The notes under the pieces were generated by a model that did not search any database, had not been told where the DNA came from, and worked only from the letters and a program-made list of their open reading frames with translations. From assembly GCA_951230915.1 (NCBI GenBank), contig OX579638.1:5722696-5786695 (forward strand): a stretch of 64,000 nt of DNA. Reading direction: 5' to 3'. This DNA is from Antitrichia curtipendula. Its lineage: Eukaryota > Streptophyta > Bryopsida > Hypnales > Leucodontaceae. The position numbers and the translations under genes were made by a program. Below, piece by piece: positions 22,321 to 33,071 of this stretch. Every line of letters begins with the position of its first letter. Within the stretch, counting starts at the first letter, position 1.

Positions 22321-23589
22321 CTCTATAATGCTACAACAACTTCTTACAAAAACTACTGAAATACTAGGAAACAAAAATATTGCGACCACCTAATCTAAAC
22401 ATTATTGAAAGACTAAAGACAATCTCCTAATTTTAGAGAGGCCCTTACAATTCTTTTGATGTTGCTTTTATAGGTTGTACTTGTACTGCTCCCTCCACCA
22501 CTCTAGCATCGCGACGACGCAATTCCCTCTCCATTTTCTCATAGTCAATAGAATCCGTGCCAAGTGATTCTCATTCACCTACCTAAGAAGTCAAGATAAT
22601 GGTTCAATGAACAATTACTACTTCATGCAACTCTTCAAGAACTCTTTCTATCGCCAACACAAAAGAATGCATAAAGAAAACTATTGTTCTATGTTGTTTA
22701 CAAATTGGCTTGAATAGTTCAAAACCTCACAAATTCTACAAACTTGAAAACCATTATCATTAATTGCAAATGGCATAGCCAATTCCACACAAAACATTAG
22801 TTCTATGAATTCTTGCTTAGGACTAAACCTATTACGAAAGTACTTCACCAAAAATGATTTAATTTCTAAATCAATAGATGCATTCTTCATTTCTACACTA
22901 ATCTTAGAAGTCATTCATCAGCGACTTTAGGGTTTAGGTGTCCTTGCAGAGTTAGTTTATTCCCTGATAAACAGTTTCATGTAATAATCCAAAATCCTAA
23001 CAAACATAAAGGCACAAAGGCTTACAAATGTGTACCATTCAGATGACCCTGAAAACATTTCCATTTGAAGCCTAAAGAAGCCAAAAAGTCTCGCAGAGAA
23101 ACACCTCCACCGCAAGCTTCTGCCCCTGTGAACTCCGCTCTACTCGCAGAACCCTTCGCTCGTAGAATCCTCCGCTCTGCTCGCAGAACCCTCCGCTCCG
23201 CTCACAGAACCCTCTACTCACAGAACCCTAGCAGAATGGATGGATGAGAGAGATGAGAGTTGCAACTCACTTTGGATGGATAGAGGGATGAGACTTGGAA
23301 TTCCTATTTATTCTACATAAAACTCTCAATCTCTTCAAAGATTCTCAGGATTTACTGTATACTGAATGTGCAATTACAAAGTGTACAATTAGAGAGGTTT
23401 GATTGCAGATAAGAAATAATAGAGGTGAGATCATGTCGAAATAACTCAAATACAAATTCACTCTCCTAAACAAACGCACCATTCCCAAGTACACTACAAA
23501 AAAACAAGGGATTTAGGGTTCACCAGGGTCTCAACGTTGCTACAAAACGCAAGATGGATTCTCGGGATGGAGAAAAAACAAAATGCAGT

Positions 23590-23760
23590 AGCTTCTTACA
23601 GGCTACAGTGACGCTGATATGGTCAAGAAACAACAAATCGAGGTATTATACACACCAACAGACAAGCAGCCAGCTGACATCATGACCAAGCCACTTGGAT
23701 AGATCAAGTTTATTGAATGCATAAAGTTACTCAATCTCATTGACGCCTCTGCGACGAACT
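23590..23760 (+). pseudogene. Ty1/copia RNase H fragment
   Basis: The + strand reads GYSDAD, then after a deletion IEVLYTPTDKQPADIMTKPLG-type sequence with a stop, then IKFIECIKLLNLI. GYSDAD and the ADIMTKPL motif are the start and end of the copia RNase H domain; the roughly 90 residues normally between them are missing. Only this scrap of the polyprotein is present, so it is a captured or nested relic within the CACTA element. Confidence 0.75.
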
Positions 23761-23773
23761 TTCATTCCAAAAC

Positions 23774-24064
23774 CTAGTGCTCTAGTTTTGCTAGATAACT
23801 CTCTGCCTCTTTCAAAGTCTTAAGACTTTTGAACTCCTGACCCTTATAACCATTTACTTGCCGCTTACACGTCTCCCAATTATCATACACTCCAGGTCGA
23901 ACCTCCCTTCTCACTACATAGAATTTCTTTGGCTCAATTCTTCCATCTCCAGAATATGTGTCGATAGGGAGGGAATGTACAATATGTGGCTTGTGGACCG
24001 CAGAAGACTCCGCAACAGCCCTCACTTCCTGAACCGCAAGAACCGAGACAGGCAAATCCAACAC
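23774..24064 (-). CDS. RNase H1 N-terminal (viroplasmin-like) domain fragment
   Basis: The minus-strand frame contains KKFYVVRREVRPGVYDNW, then CKRQVNGYKG and EFKSLKTLKEAESYL. This matches the small RNA:DNA-hybrid-binding domain at the N-terminus of RNase H1, also found in retroelements and caulimovirus inclusion-body proteins. The frame is open but lacks an ATG at its start and has no RNase H catalytic part. It sits directly beside the copia scrap inside the CACTA element. It is probably a captured fragment; whether it is expressed is unknown. Confidence 0.7.
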   Translation of the reverse strand: MLDLPVSVLAVQEVRAVAESSAVHKPHIVHSLPIDTYSGDGRIEPKKFYVVRREVRPGVYDNWETCKRQVNGYKGQEFKSLKTLKEAESYLAKLEH

Positions 24065-24324
24065 TTCATCTTCAAGTCGACGTCACAATCGTGCACAAAG
24101 AATATCGCAACTAGAATGCAACTAGAATGCAACTAAAATGCAATTAAAATGCAACTAAACAACAACTAAAATGCAACTAAATTGCAACTAACATGCAACT
24201 AAAATGCAAATATTGTCACTTCAAAATTAATGTCTGAGGTAGGTGGATGGAATTGACCATCTATAGTATTTGCTACTAGGAAATCTTTACATTTGTGGTT
24301 TTGAACTTCTATCTTCTGTGTGCA

Positions 24325-25058
24325 GGAAGTGGAAGGAAGAATGTGAAATTGATCCAAGCACAGCACCGCTTGATGTCTGGATAAGAATGGCTATTTGCAA
24401 TAGTAGTGCTGATGCTCACACTCCGGAGGACAAAGACAGGATGTTATTATCCAACAGACCGTCGCAAAAGACACTTCGATATTCTCGTATGAGAGCTTTT
24501 GGAAATCATTTCAAGGTTGATGATAACTCTTCTACCCAATTGCAAACATATGATTGCGGTGTTGCATCTGTATTCGAAATCCTAGCTCTTGATCTTCGAG
24601 ACATGTCAATGCACTACGTCGAAGTATTGAAAGATATATTCAAACTAGGTTATGGATGTCTTAGCAATCCCGTGATACTATTGCGGTGTGAATGGGTGAA
24701 AAAATCAGACAATCGAGGAAATCCAACATACATTAGGGATAATGATGGTTTCCTTGTAGTGAACTTTCGTCACAAAATGCGGAAGATGCTTGATCCTTTT
24801 ATTTTTTCAAGCCAAGCAACCCAAGTGTTCTTTGCATCTGATGTGCTTAGGAAAGACGATTGGAAAGTAGTATTACACAAGCAACCTCGTACTCGACAAG
24901 AATTTGTAGACACATCAGATGTATTCGTTAGCACCACTGTTCAAACTTCTGGTCTCGCTGCTCCAGAGAATGTGCCTCCTCTACCTACTGTCCCGTCTCT
25001 GGTTGGAGCTATAGAGTTATCTGTAGAGGACAATCTCTTGGCATCTGCAAGATATTAA
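24325..25058 (+). CDS. C-terminal exon of a tnp2-type CACTA transposase (DUF4216)
   Basis: After an acceptor TGTGTGCAG, an open frame runs 244 residues to a stop. Its start (RKWKEECEIDPSTAPLDVW) has the spacing of the linker that follows the tnp2 core. It continues with FGNHFKVDD and DCGVASVFE, and then the DUF4216 signature: VILLRCEWV, DGFLVVNF, PFIFSSQATQVFFASD and DDWKVVL. In autonomous CACTA elements this domain follows the Transposase_21 core and DUF4218; neither was found upstream here. The tail is Ser/Thr/Pro-rich. It is either an exon of an internally deleted transposase or one whose other exons I could not recognise. Confidence 0.75.
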
Positions 25059-25265
25059 GAGCATTCATGGAAAATATTCATTTTCTAAACAAACTCTAAT
25101 TGTTTTCTAGTTGCATTCCAATTGTTCTATAGTTGCATGCTAGTTATTTAGTAGTTGCATGGCAGTTGTTCTGTACCTGCATGATAGTTGTTTTGTAGAA
25201 GGATGTCAGTTGTTCTATAGTTGCATGCTAGTTGTTCTATAGTTGCATACGAGTCACTCTATAGC

Positions 25266-26040
25266 TGCAGGAGAGTCAAATTCTAGTTGCATGCGAGTCA
25301 TTTTGTAGTTGCATGTTGGTTGTTCTTTCCAGTTGCATTCTAGTCCTTCTTTAGTTGAAATCCAATCAGTTTATAGTCCAATCCTAGCGTACACGTGTCC
25401 ACATCAGCAACTATGATGAATGTCGGATGTAGAAAACCTCATAGTCACTTCTCTAGTTGCATACGAGTCACTGTATAGTTGCATGTGAGTCATTTTGTAG
25501 TTGCATGTTGGTTGTTCTTTCCAGTTGCATTCTAGTCCTTCTTTAGTTGAAATCCAATCAGTTTATAGTCCAATCCTAGCGTACATGTGTCCACATCAAC
25601 AATTATGATGAATGTTAGATGTAGAAAACCTCACAGTCACTTCTCTAGTTGCATACGAGTCACTGTATAGTTGCATGAGAGTCAATTTCTAGTTGTATGA
25701 GAGTTATTCTTTAGTTGCATGTTGGTTGTTATTTCCAGTTGCATTCTAGTCTTGCTTTAGTTGAATTTGAATTAGTTTTTAGTCAAACCCTAGCGTACAG
25801 CTGTCCACATCAGCAAGTATGATGAATGTCGGATGTAGAAAACCTCACAGTCACTTCTCTAGTTGCATACGAGTCACTCTACAGTTGCATGAGAGTCAAT
25901 TTATAGTTGCATGAGAGTCATTCTCTAGTTGCATGTCAGTTGTTCTTTCCAGTTGCATTCTAGTCCTTCTTTAGTTGAATTCGAATCAGTTTTTAGTCGA
26001 ACCCTAGCATACAGTTTGTCCACATCAGCAACTATGATGA
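25266..26040. repeat. Right subterminal higher-order tandem repeat
   Basis: Four copies of a composite unit. Landmark CCTAGCGTAC or CCTAGCATAC recurs at about 25384, 25576, 25790 and 26003, giving spacings of 192 to 214 bp. Each unit holds several TAGTTGCAT-type words plus a fixed segment GTCCACATCAGCAA...ATGATGAAT. Confidence 0.8.
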
Positions 26041-26243
26041 ATATCGGATGTAGATTACCTCACAGTAAATTCTCAGTTACACTTCCGTAACCCTACTTTT
26101 CATTCTACGACTACTTAGCAACTATAACAATATAGTCGTCAAATCTGGTGCAAATACAGAGGGATATAGTCGCAGAGTAGTTGAATAGGACACGTAGTTG
26201 CATTTGAGTTGGTTGTGAAAGACCCCTTTTTCTTCCAGTGAGA

Positions 26244-26989
26244 ATCTCACTATGCACACCAACCTAAGGTACCTTGGGGGCAAATTGAGCGTGCCCGGTG
26301 CTTGGAAGGACACGCCTCGAGCCACGGTGGGGTTTGATTTGTCTCCTGGACCCGCACAAACCTGTCCCAACCAGGTTGGGGCGAGTCACGGTGGCGATGC
26401 CCTAAGACAATGGTGCATTCATGGTCACATTAGTAGTAATTAAGCTTGGTGATCATTATCTATAGAATGCCGCTGGTGCCATTCTATGGCGCTTGGATGA
26501 CAATCCAATCAATTTCCATGAAAAAATCTAAATTTTTTGTGAAGTAAAGAAGACATATAATTTCATGTCTGAAAAATAAATATAAATTTTTTCATACATA
26601 TCTAGTTGCAAAATGGCAACGAACTGAGTGATGGGCAATGAGGCTTGAAATCAGTGGTCATGGGTCCGTCACTTACGAGAGAGGATTCACGCCACCAGCA
26701 GTGTCATTTTGACGGGTGATGAGGCGTAGGTCGAGATGCCAAATTCTGAACAGGGACGTGGGAATTGGATAGGCCCTTCAAGACCTCAAGCGTCTGGGCT
26801 TTTGAGCTTCTGCTCCTTCTGCGCCTTCAGAGCAGCACTAGACGACGTGTTGCAACAACAATCTCCTGCTCCAATCTCGCCTTGCGGCACTGGAATGACG
26901 ATGGAGGATCTCCTTCCGTAGTTTAACTGCTCTCGCAATCCTGAATTACTTTTGTGCTCTTTTTCAGAAGATCAATCGACGACGGTGCC
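26244..26989. other. Intergenic region upstream of the SET-domain gene
   Basis: A GC-richer patch at 26260-26405 ends GGTGGCGATGCCCTAA, similar to the GGTGGCGATGCTCTAA upstream of the P450 gene at 10103-10119, so both may be ends of the same old MITE family. The remainder should hold the promoter and leader of the SET gene; no clear TATA box was seen. Confidence 0.4.
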
Positions 26990-29900
26990 ATGGCCGCCCT
27001 GGCATTCAACGTCGTTGGTCTCCGCTCCTCCTTTCTGCCCCTGGCGGCACTCTCTGCTCCTTCTCTCCCTTCATCTCCATCTCTGTGCATCTCTCCTATT
27101 ATTGTCTCTTCGCTGCAGAGCGCTAAGGAGAAGGAGAAAGACCGGTATCTCCTATCACCTCTGATTCTTGTGTTTTTTTGCCTTCTCCTCGCATTTACAC
27201 CGCCTTTATAGTAAAAGCTCATCAATTTCAGAAAATATTCCGTGCCGTGACCTAAAGTCTTAGATTAGTCACAAGTTATGCTGCTACACTAAGCAACTGC
27301 CTCGAATGAATCTCCTGCGTTGTTGTGCATTGCGATACGCCGTCGGAGTGTATGGATGATTGCAGCTGCAGCTTGGAATGTTGAGAAATATTTGAGTAGG
27401 CACTAAGACTGCACAACAAGAACTGATCGAATTATGATTTTTTCGTGCTTGGCCGAAGTTTTAGTTGACAAGAGATTATTTACAAGTAGCAATTGCCAGT
27501 AGCAATTTTTGTTTCTATATGTCTCTCTACGTATCTCCTTACAATGTCTGCTGGACTGTAGACGCATATGAAATTCGAACAATGTTTATCATCTTCTTGT
27601 CAGCGTGATAGTACGGTCTCTGCAAACCTGCAAATCATCAGAGATAACATAGATCTTTCACATTGTCATTCAGAGTTGTTAGTAGTTTCTCTGTAGTTCA
27701 GCTATTTAGCGTAGTGACCTCCAACTGTACTCTTAAGAGAATCTGAATCTCGTCGTTTATATGTAATTATGCTTCTACACTAAGCAATTACTTCGAATGA
27801 GCCTCCTACGTTATCGGGGTTATGGATAGGTTTCAGCTGCAGCTCGGAATGTGACGAAATTTCTGATTAAGAAACAAAAGTGTCATTAATTCTAAGAGCA
27901 GTTTCTCAGATTCGGAACTGGGAAATCATGGGAGGAAGTATCGCTTGTCGAATTTGCTCGTTTTTTTGTAGATAAAGCAAGTTTCTTGGAAACATGTAGG
28001 TGAATGAACTTTTGCGGAGTTCTCTGATACACCATCGCTTACGTCCACGCAATGAAGTGGATTTTGCCTTTTAATATTTTTTCAATTCGCTCGAAAAGGA
28101 AGTTGAGTCCTGAACCTCGGAATTGCACGTTGTTTATTAGAGTCTGAGACATTGCCTTATACGTCGTATTGGGGAACGATCTTATGAAACTCGCAATTTT
28201 GAATATATTGTAGGAAGAGGACGGGTGTGAGCTGGGGATGCGAGCCTCAGTCTATTGAGAACGGGTCGTTGCTACAAGATTGGTTAACCAGTGAGGGCCT
28301 TGCGAAACAGAAGCTGGTATTGGACAGAGTAGATTCTGGAGGCAGGGGCCTTGTGGCAACGCAAAGCCTGCGTCAGGGTGAACGACTGTTGTTTGTGCCA
28401 TCGAGGCTTCTTATTTCTGCTGATTCGGTGAGTTGGTTCTCAGGTGTTATTATGGTCCCTTGCCATCACTATGCCTTAGTGCCTGAACTAAAAATTGAAA
28501 ATTCACTGCGGAATCTCAGAGGCAATTCTAGTAATTTTCAGTGCAATTTTTTATTGTTCAAAAACTTCGGCATGGTTTCTGCGTTCTACAGATACATTTT
28601 GCTAAATGATTCATGTGAAGTCCTAAAGATATGGAAGTGGCCACTTGTGTCTGTTTAGGCACTTAGGGGTTAAAATTGATTGAAATATTATTTCTATATT
28701 ATTTCTATATAATTGTAGTGCATTGTGGTTGCTGTGTTTTCAGGCTGTGCGTTTCTCTCAATATTTGTTGCTGTGGATAGTTGTAATTTTCTCATTTGCA
28801 ACACGTCCGGAGGGTGGGCATTAAATTTGCGCATGAAAAGTGCTCATTTAGAAGACAGACCTATTCGTTTTACCTTTGTCCTGAGACGTGTCGGGGCAGG
28901 AGTGGGGTTGTGCTGAAACAGGAAAGATAATCAGGGAGGCTGGACTTCCAGAATGGCCCACACTGGCAGCTTTTCTCATAAGTGAGGCCAGTCGAGGAAA
29001 GTCATCTCGTTGGTTTCCTTACTTCGTTACCTTGCCAAAGACACCTTCGTCCATCTTGCAGTGGTTAGTGATCAAGCATTTTCTGCTACAGCGTATTGAA
29101 TTTAAGTAGCCTCCGGTCGCAAATTTCCACTTTAGCTCAGTCAAGGATGCAGTTCGCATTGACACTTTGACATATATAAATCGTTCACACATTTTCTTAA
29201 ACAGACCTATCGGCGGGGTTTTGAACAGGACCGAGGATGAAGTCAATATTTGGTTAACTGCATCACCTGTCAGAGAGAAAGCCCTGGAGTATATCAGAGA
29301 TGTGACAGAAACGTAAGGATATGTACCACCTTTTCTCCAAACCGGCATGGAACTCAAGGGCAGATTAGTTTGCAATCTGTCCTGAAGAAGTCTTCATGGC
29401 AAGCTGCGTGTGGGTCACTAAGAGGATTGAGGTTTTTGAACAGATATCGGGATCTCCGGGCAACGATTTTCTCCAAGCATCCTGAAGTGTTTCCGTCTCA
29501 GGTACGGTCTCTTCAGTCTGGTTAGCTTCATGAGTCTTTCGTTGCGTCAGGAACTCACTGTTTGTGTATCAGATTGCTTATGACTGTAAGAATATATAGG
29601 AATGGAGTACCCCATTGCAAGCAAACTTCAAGCTTTGACGTTTTAAAATTCCCTAGGTATATACTTTGGAGGCATTCAAATGGGCTTTTGGTATTCTCTT
29701 CTCCCGACTCGTAAGTTCTCACCTTATTCTTCCTGTCTGTTGACAATTTTTACAGGTCGTCGTTGTATGTCATGTTAATTTTGGAAATCAGCCATCGACT
29801 GTAATGGAAGTTAGCTCTAGAAATGCTTGAAATCTCACATTTTGCATGTAAGTGAAACGTAGAAAAGCATCTCTGTTAACTAAAGATTTCTGTGAATTTT

Positions 29901-31706
29901 ACAGGTAAGACTGCCTTCACTTGGAAAACTTGCCCTTGTACCCTGGGCCGACATGTTGAATCACAATCCTCAGGTATTACTTTCTACTTTTCGACGGTCT
30001 GGATAATATCAATTTTTTGGGGAAAAAATGGAGCAAGGATCTTGTATTAGACAATTTGTGCTAGCTTTACCTTTGAGTCAGCATCTTTGAAAATTGTTCT
30101 GATTTGCCAAAGAAGAGATAATGATTATTTCTGGCCACTGAAGCACGCCAGGGGATTTGCAGGTAGATGCTTTTTTGGATTTCGATCAGAGCAACGGAAA
30201 GTCAGTTGTATTTGTCACAGACCGTGCTTATCAATCTGGAGAACAGGTACGGGATACAGACTTGCAAATTCTGCATTATTTTTTACTGTAATGCCATCGT
30301 CTATTATTTACGAAGCAATTGCTGTAATCTCGTACTTAAAAAGAATTATGCAATAGATTTGAATTTGGGTTCGAGAAGGATATTATACTGCCACAACCCA
30401 AGTATAGGAACGTGTCTCAACAAGATTTTTGGAACAGGTATTCCTTTCTTACGGTAAACGACCAAGCGGAGAGCTTCTCCTCGCGTATGGCTTCATTCCG
30501 TCTGAATTCAACGCACATGATTCTGTGGAGCTCGAAATGGATTTAGACAATGAGGACCCTTCATATGAGACCAAGTTGACCGCGTTAAAAGAACAAGGCC
30601 TTTCTTCGTATCCTTTACATTTGATGTCAATTTCACTCTATAAGTCCACGTGGAATCTAAAGCTCACTTTTTCAAGGTCATTGCAATTGTGTACGTTTGA
30701 ATTCGATTTATTTATTTATCATTTTCTTTCTCTTTACTTCGCAAAGGGAGAGTTTGGATCTTTGACTAAAGCAGGCCACAGCGGTTTCCAGTAAGGAAGG
30801 ATGGTTTTCCAGCACAGTTACTTGCCTATGCTCGGCTAATTGCCAGCCGATCTTCAGACCCTGCTCAAATTTCTCAGGTATGACGATTCGTTTCAAACTT
30901 TTCACTAAAACTGAGACATGACTGATAACACCAAAGTCACCCATTCAAAATTGTGTCTTTCATTAGTTTTGGATTCTTCAACTTGGGTTGTTATTAACTG
31001 CTGGTACTCGGAAATGCCTAGATAGATGGCTAGAGCAGCCACAGAAGCAAAAGCAACAGAAAATGACACTTCTGATGTGGAGGCCATGCTTTCCGCTGAC
31101 GAAGAAACTAATGCTTATGAGCGAGTTCTGGCAGTTTGTGAAAATTCTATCACGGATTACACCAATTTTTTGGAGGTAAGCTGAATACCATTCTAGACCA
31201 TTAAAGATCGTCCTTCAAGAATCTGTACTGATGATCTCCAAGAGCTGAGTTTCAGTAAATTTGTCCGGGTTTATGATTGTGCTTATGAAGCGCTTGCTTT
31301 GTTTGTGCGATCCTTCTCCAGGCGAACGAGGAGTCCGATGACGATACTGATGTTGATGTTAGCGCACGTATCAGCAGAACTCGGATGCTAAAGGAGTTGG
31401 CAGTGAAACTTTGTAAAAATGAGCAGCGCATGCTTTTTAGGTTACAATATGTGAGCAGTCTATCCTTTTCCATCTGCAATGAAATGTTTTTCTGTTGTTC
31501 ACAATACTGACTATGATAATGTGCTACGAGAGAGTTTTTAACATCCTTCTCTCCTGTTGCAATAGATACTGCGAACTGATTTGCGAGGACTTCGAACCTT
31601 ACCCGGCTCAGAAAGCATGAGTGGGAGTGCCAAGGGGAAGGCAAAGCGTGCGAATGGAGGCCTTTTTAACCTGTTTAAATGGAATATCGACATCCTTGAA
31701 AAATAG
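26990..31706 (+). CDS. Plastid SET-domain protein (Rubisco LSMT-like)
   Basis: Thirteen exons: 26990-27144, 28214-28427, 28900-29063, 29229-29312, 29444-29501, 29657-29710, 29905-29973, 30163-30246, 30438-30607, 30775-30877, 31026-31175, 31322-31450 and 31566-31706. They join in frame to 524 residues. Residues 1-50 are Ser/Leu-rich and poor in acids, fitting a plastid transit peptide. The SET domain runs from about GGRGLVATQ in exon 2 to the LVPWADMLNHN motif (254-264) and the SYGKRPSGELLLAYGF motif (298-313). The rest is the Rubisco-LSMT substrate-binding domain. The exon order and sequence resemble Arabidopsis At5g14260, a stromal protein I recall as SAFEGUARD1 acting in singlet-oxygen responses. 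Whether it methylates a substrate is not known from sequence. Confidence 0.9.
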
Positions 31707-32809
31707 GTTTTGGGGTTATTAGAATCAGAGGATCGATCAGACACTGCAGAGAGGAATAGACGCAAGCCTTTATTTCATAACACTCGTTAAATAGTGACAC
31801 AACAGAGTCATGTGAGGTACATTTCACAGGCCTAGTATCCAACTTCTCTTATGACATGGTTTGGATCTGTCTTTCTCCCCTTTGACGATGCAATATTGAA
31901 ATCTCACAAATTCTGGCACTTCCGAGTGTCAATGGAATGTCTACATGAGCATGCATTTTTAGTCGTATCTGCAGTAATGCTGCGTTGGCTAATCTTCACC
32001 TTCGAAGGACTATTTTTGTGTAAATGCCTTTAGTTGAAACCAACAAGTTAATACATGCAACTGGGACTATATTGCACTCTTGTATTTAGCCGCTGTTGCG
32101 AACTTTTCTTCTGGTATGAAGGGTCAATTACAATGTCAATTTCGGGGATACACAGTTTCTCTGCAGATTGCTATCAACTGTAAGTTCAGAATGGATCCTG
32201 ATGGCCCGAGAAATAACGTGCAGTCATTGAAAGCTGTTTCAAGAAACTGCGGGCTAGGATTTGTTGTTCTTCTCTAAATTTCAGCCTTGAATCTTGGTGT
32301 TTCTAGTTTCGGTGGTGTAACTTCTCTCTCTCTCTCTCTGTACGCCTCAGCATACCTGCACAGGCAAACATGTCATGTATTAAGGTCCCGCAACAGAACT
32401 TCTTCTTTGATATTAGTGACCCCTCTTGTCTCTCAAAGGCCAGGAAACAACGCTAAATCTCCAAAATTAATTGCCGATCAGGAGGAGCAATTCAATCGAG
32501 AGCCATAAACGCCTGCATGGAGCCTGCGTCACCACAAAATCAGGCAAGCAAACTAATAACATTCTTGAAGGCGTTCCTTTCGTCCTTGGCCACCTCTCTT
32601 GCGCAAGAAATATATGCTTTCCCCATGTGCTTGGATTCCAATATTTACCCATGATTAATTGTTCGAGGGGCTTGCAGTGAAGAGCATTCCAGGCGTACCC
32701 AGCATTCCAGCATTCTATACTTGAATTCAGAGGTACCCCACTACATCTGTTTTATGAGGAGGCAAGGAGGAGGAAAGAAAGAAAGAAAGAAAGAGAAAAC
32801 CCCACTCAC
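31707..32809. other. Intergenic stretch with microsatellites
   Basis: It contains the SET gene 3' end, a (CT)n run at about 32321-32340 and a (GAAA)n run at about 32773-32796. The missing last exon of QCR8 would be expected here on the minus strand, but I could not find it. Confidence 0.5.
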
Positions 32810-32979
32810 CCATAGCTGCCGAAGACAGGTACCAGCAACCAGAGAGCAGAGACCCAGTTGTCGCTGAAGCGCTTCTTGGTCTTATAGCTGAAGTCCTGGA
32901 GGATGCCGCGCCATATGTACTGGTGGCACGGCGACAGCGAGTAGGTGACTTCTTTCAAGCGCACCGGCACCTTCCCCAT
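32810..32979 (-). CDS. QCR8: QCR8, cytochrome bc1 complex subunit 8, first exon only
   Basis: The ubiquinol-binding-protein subunit of mitochondrial complex III, a small inner-membrane protein of about 72 residues in plants. The ATG at 32979 opens MGKVPVRLKEVTYSLSP, which closely follows the plant QCR8 start, and the exon ends with NWVSALWLLVPVFGSYG, the single membrane helix, at a good donor (GG/GTGAGT) at 32810. This gives 56 codons plus 2 bases, so only about 15 residues (a FKEQEKLEHRF-type tail) are missing. No matching exon was seen downstream to 31.7 kb, so the gene may be truncated, have a long intron, or have a diverged tail. Upstream in frame is an Ala-rich extension, which I treat as leader. 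Confidence 0.75.
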
Positions 32980-33071
32980 CGCCCACGGGGCTGCTGCTGC
33001 TTCTGCTGCTTTCGCAAAGGTGAAGAAGAGCGTGTGAGCTTTCAAGTTTCTGCAGGAAGGGGATGGTGGAA

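Larger units (their letters stand above)
19936..26240. mobile_element. Complete CACTA (En/Spm) transposon, 6.3 kb
   Basis: The left terminus is CACTACAAGAAATCG, the classic plant CACTA end. The right terminus reads TTTTTCTTCCAGTG, whose complement is CACTGGAAGAAAAA. Target duplication AGA flanks both ends (19933-19935 and 26241-26243). Subterminal arrays of TTGCAACT-type motifs occupy about 19960-21190 on the left and 25080-26220 on the right, as expected for TnpA binding sites. Inside are a spliced minus-strand TnpA-like gene, a + strand exon with the DUF4216 domain of tnp2-type transposases, a copia RNase H scrap and an RNase H1 N-terminal domain. The catalytic transposase (tnp2) core was not found, so the element is probably non-autonomous. 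Confidence 0.9.

Noticed and set aside
24325..25058. Ulp1-type cysteine protease, suggested by a DCGV motif
   Set aside because: The surrounding blocks follow DUF4216 of CACTA transposases and the His/Asp context of Ulp1 is missing.
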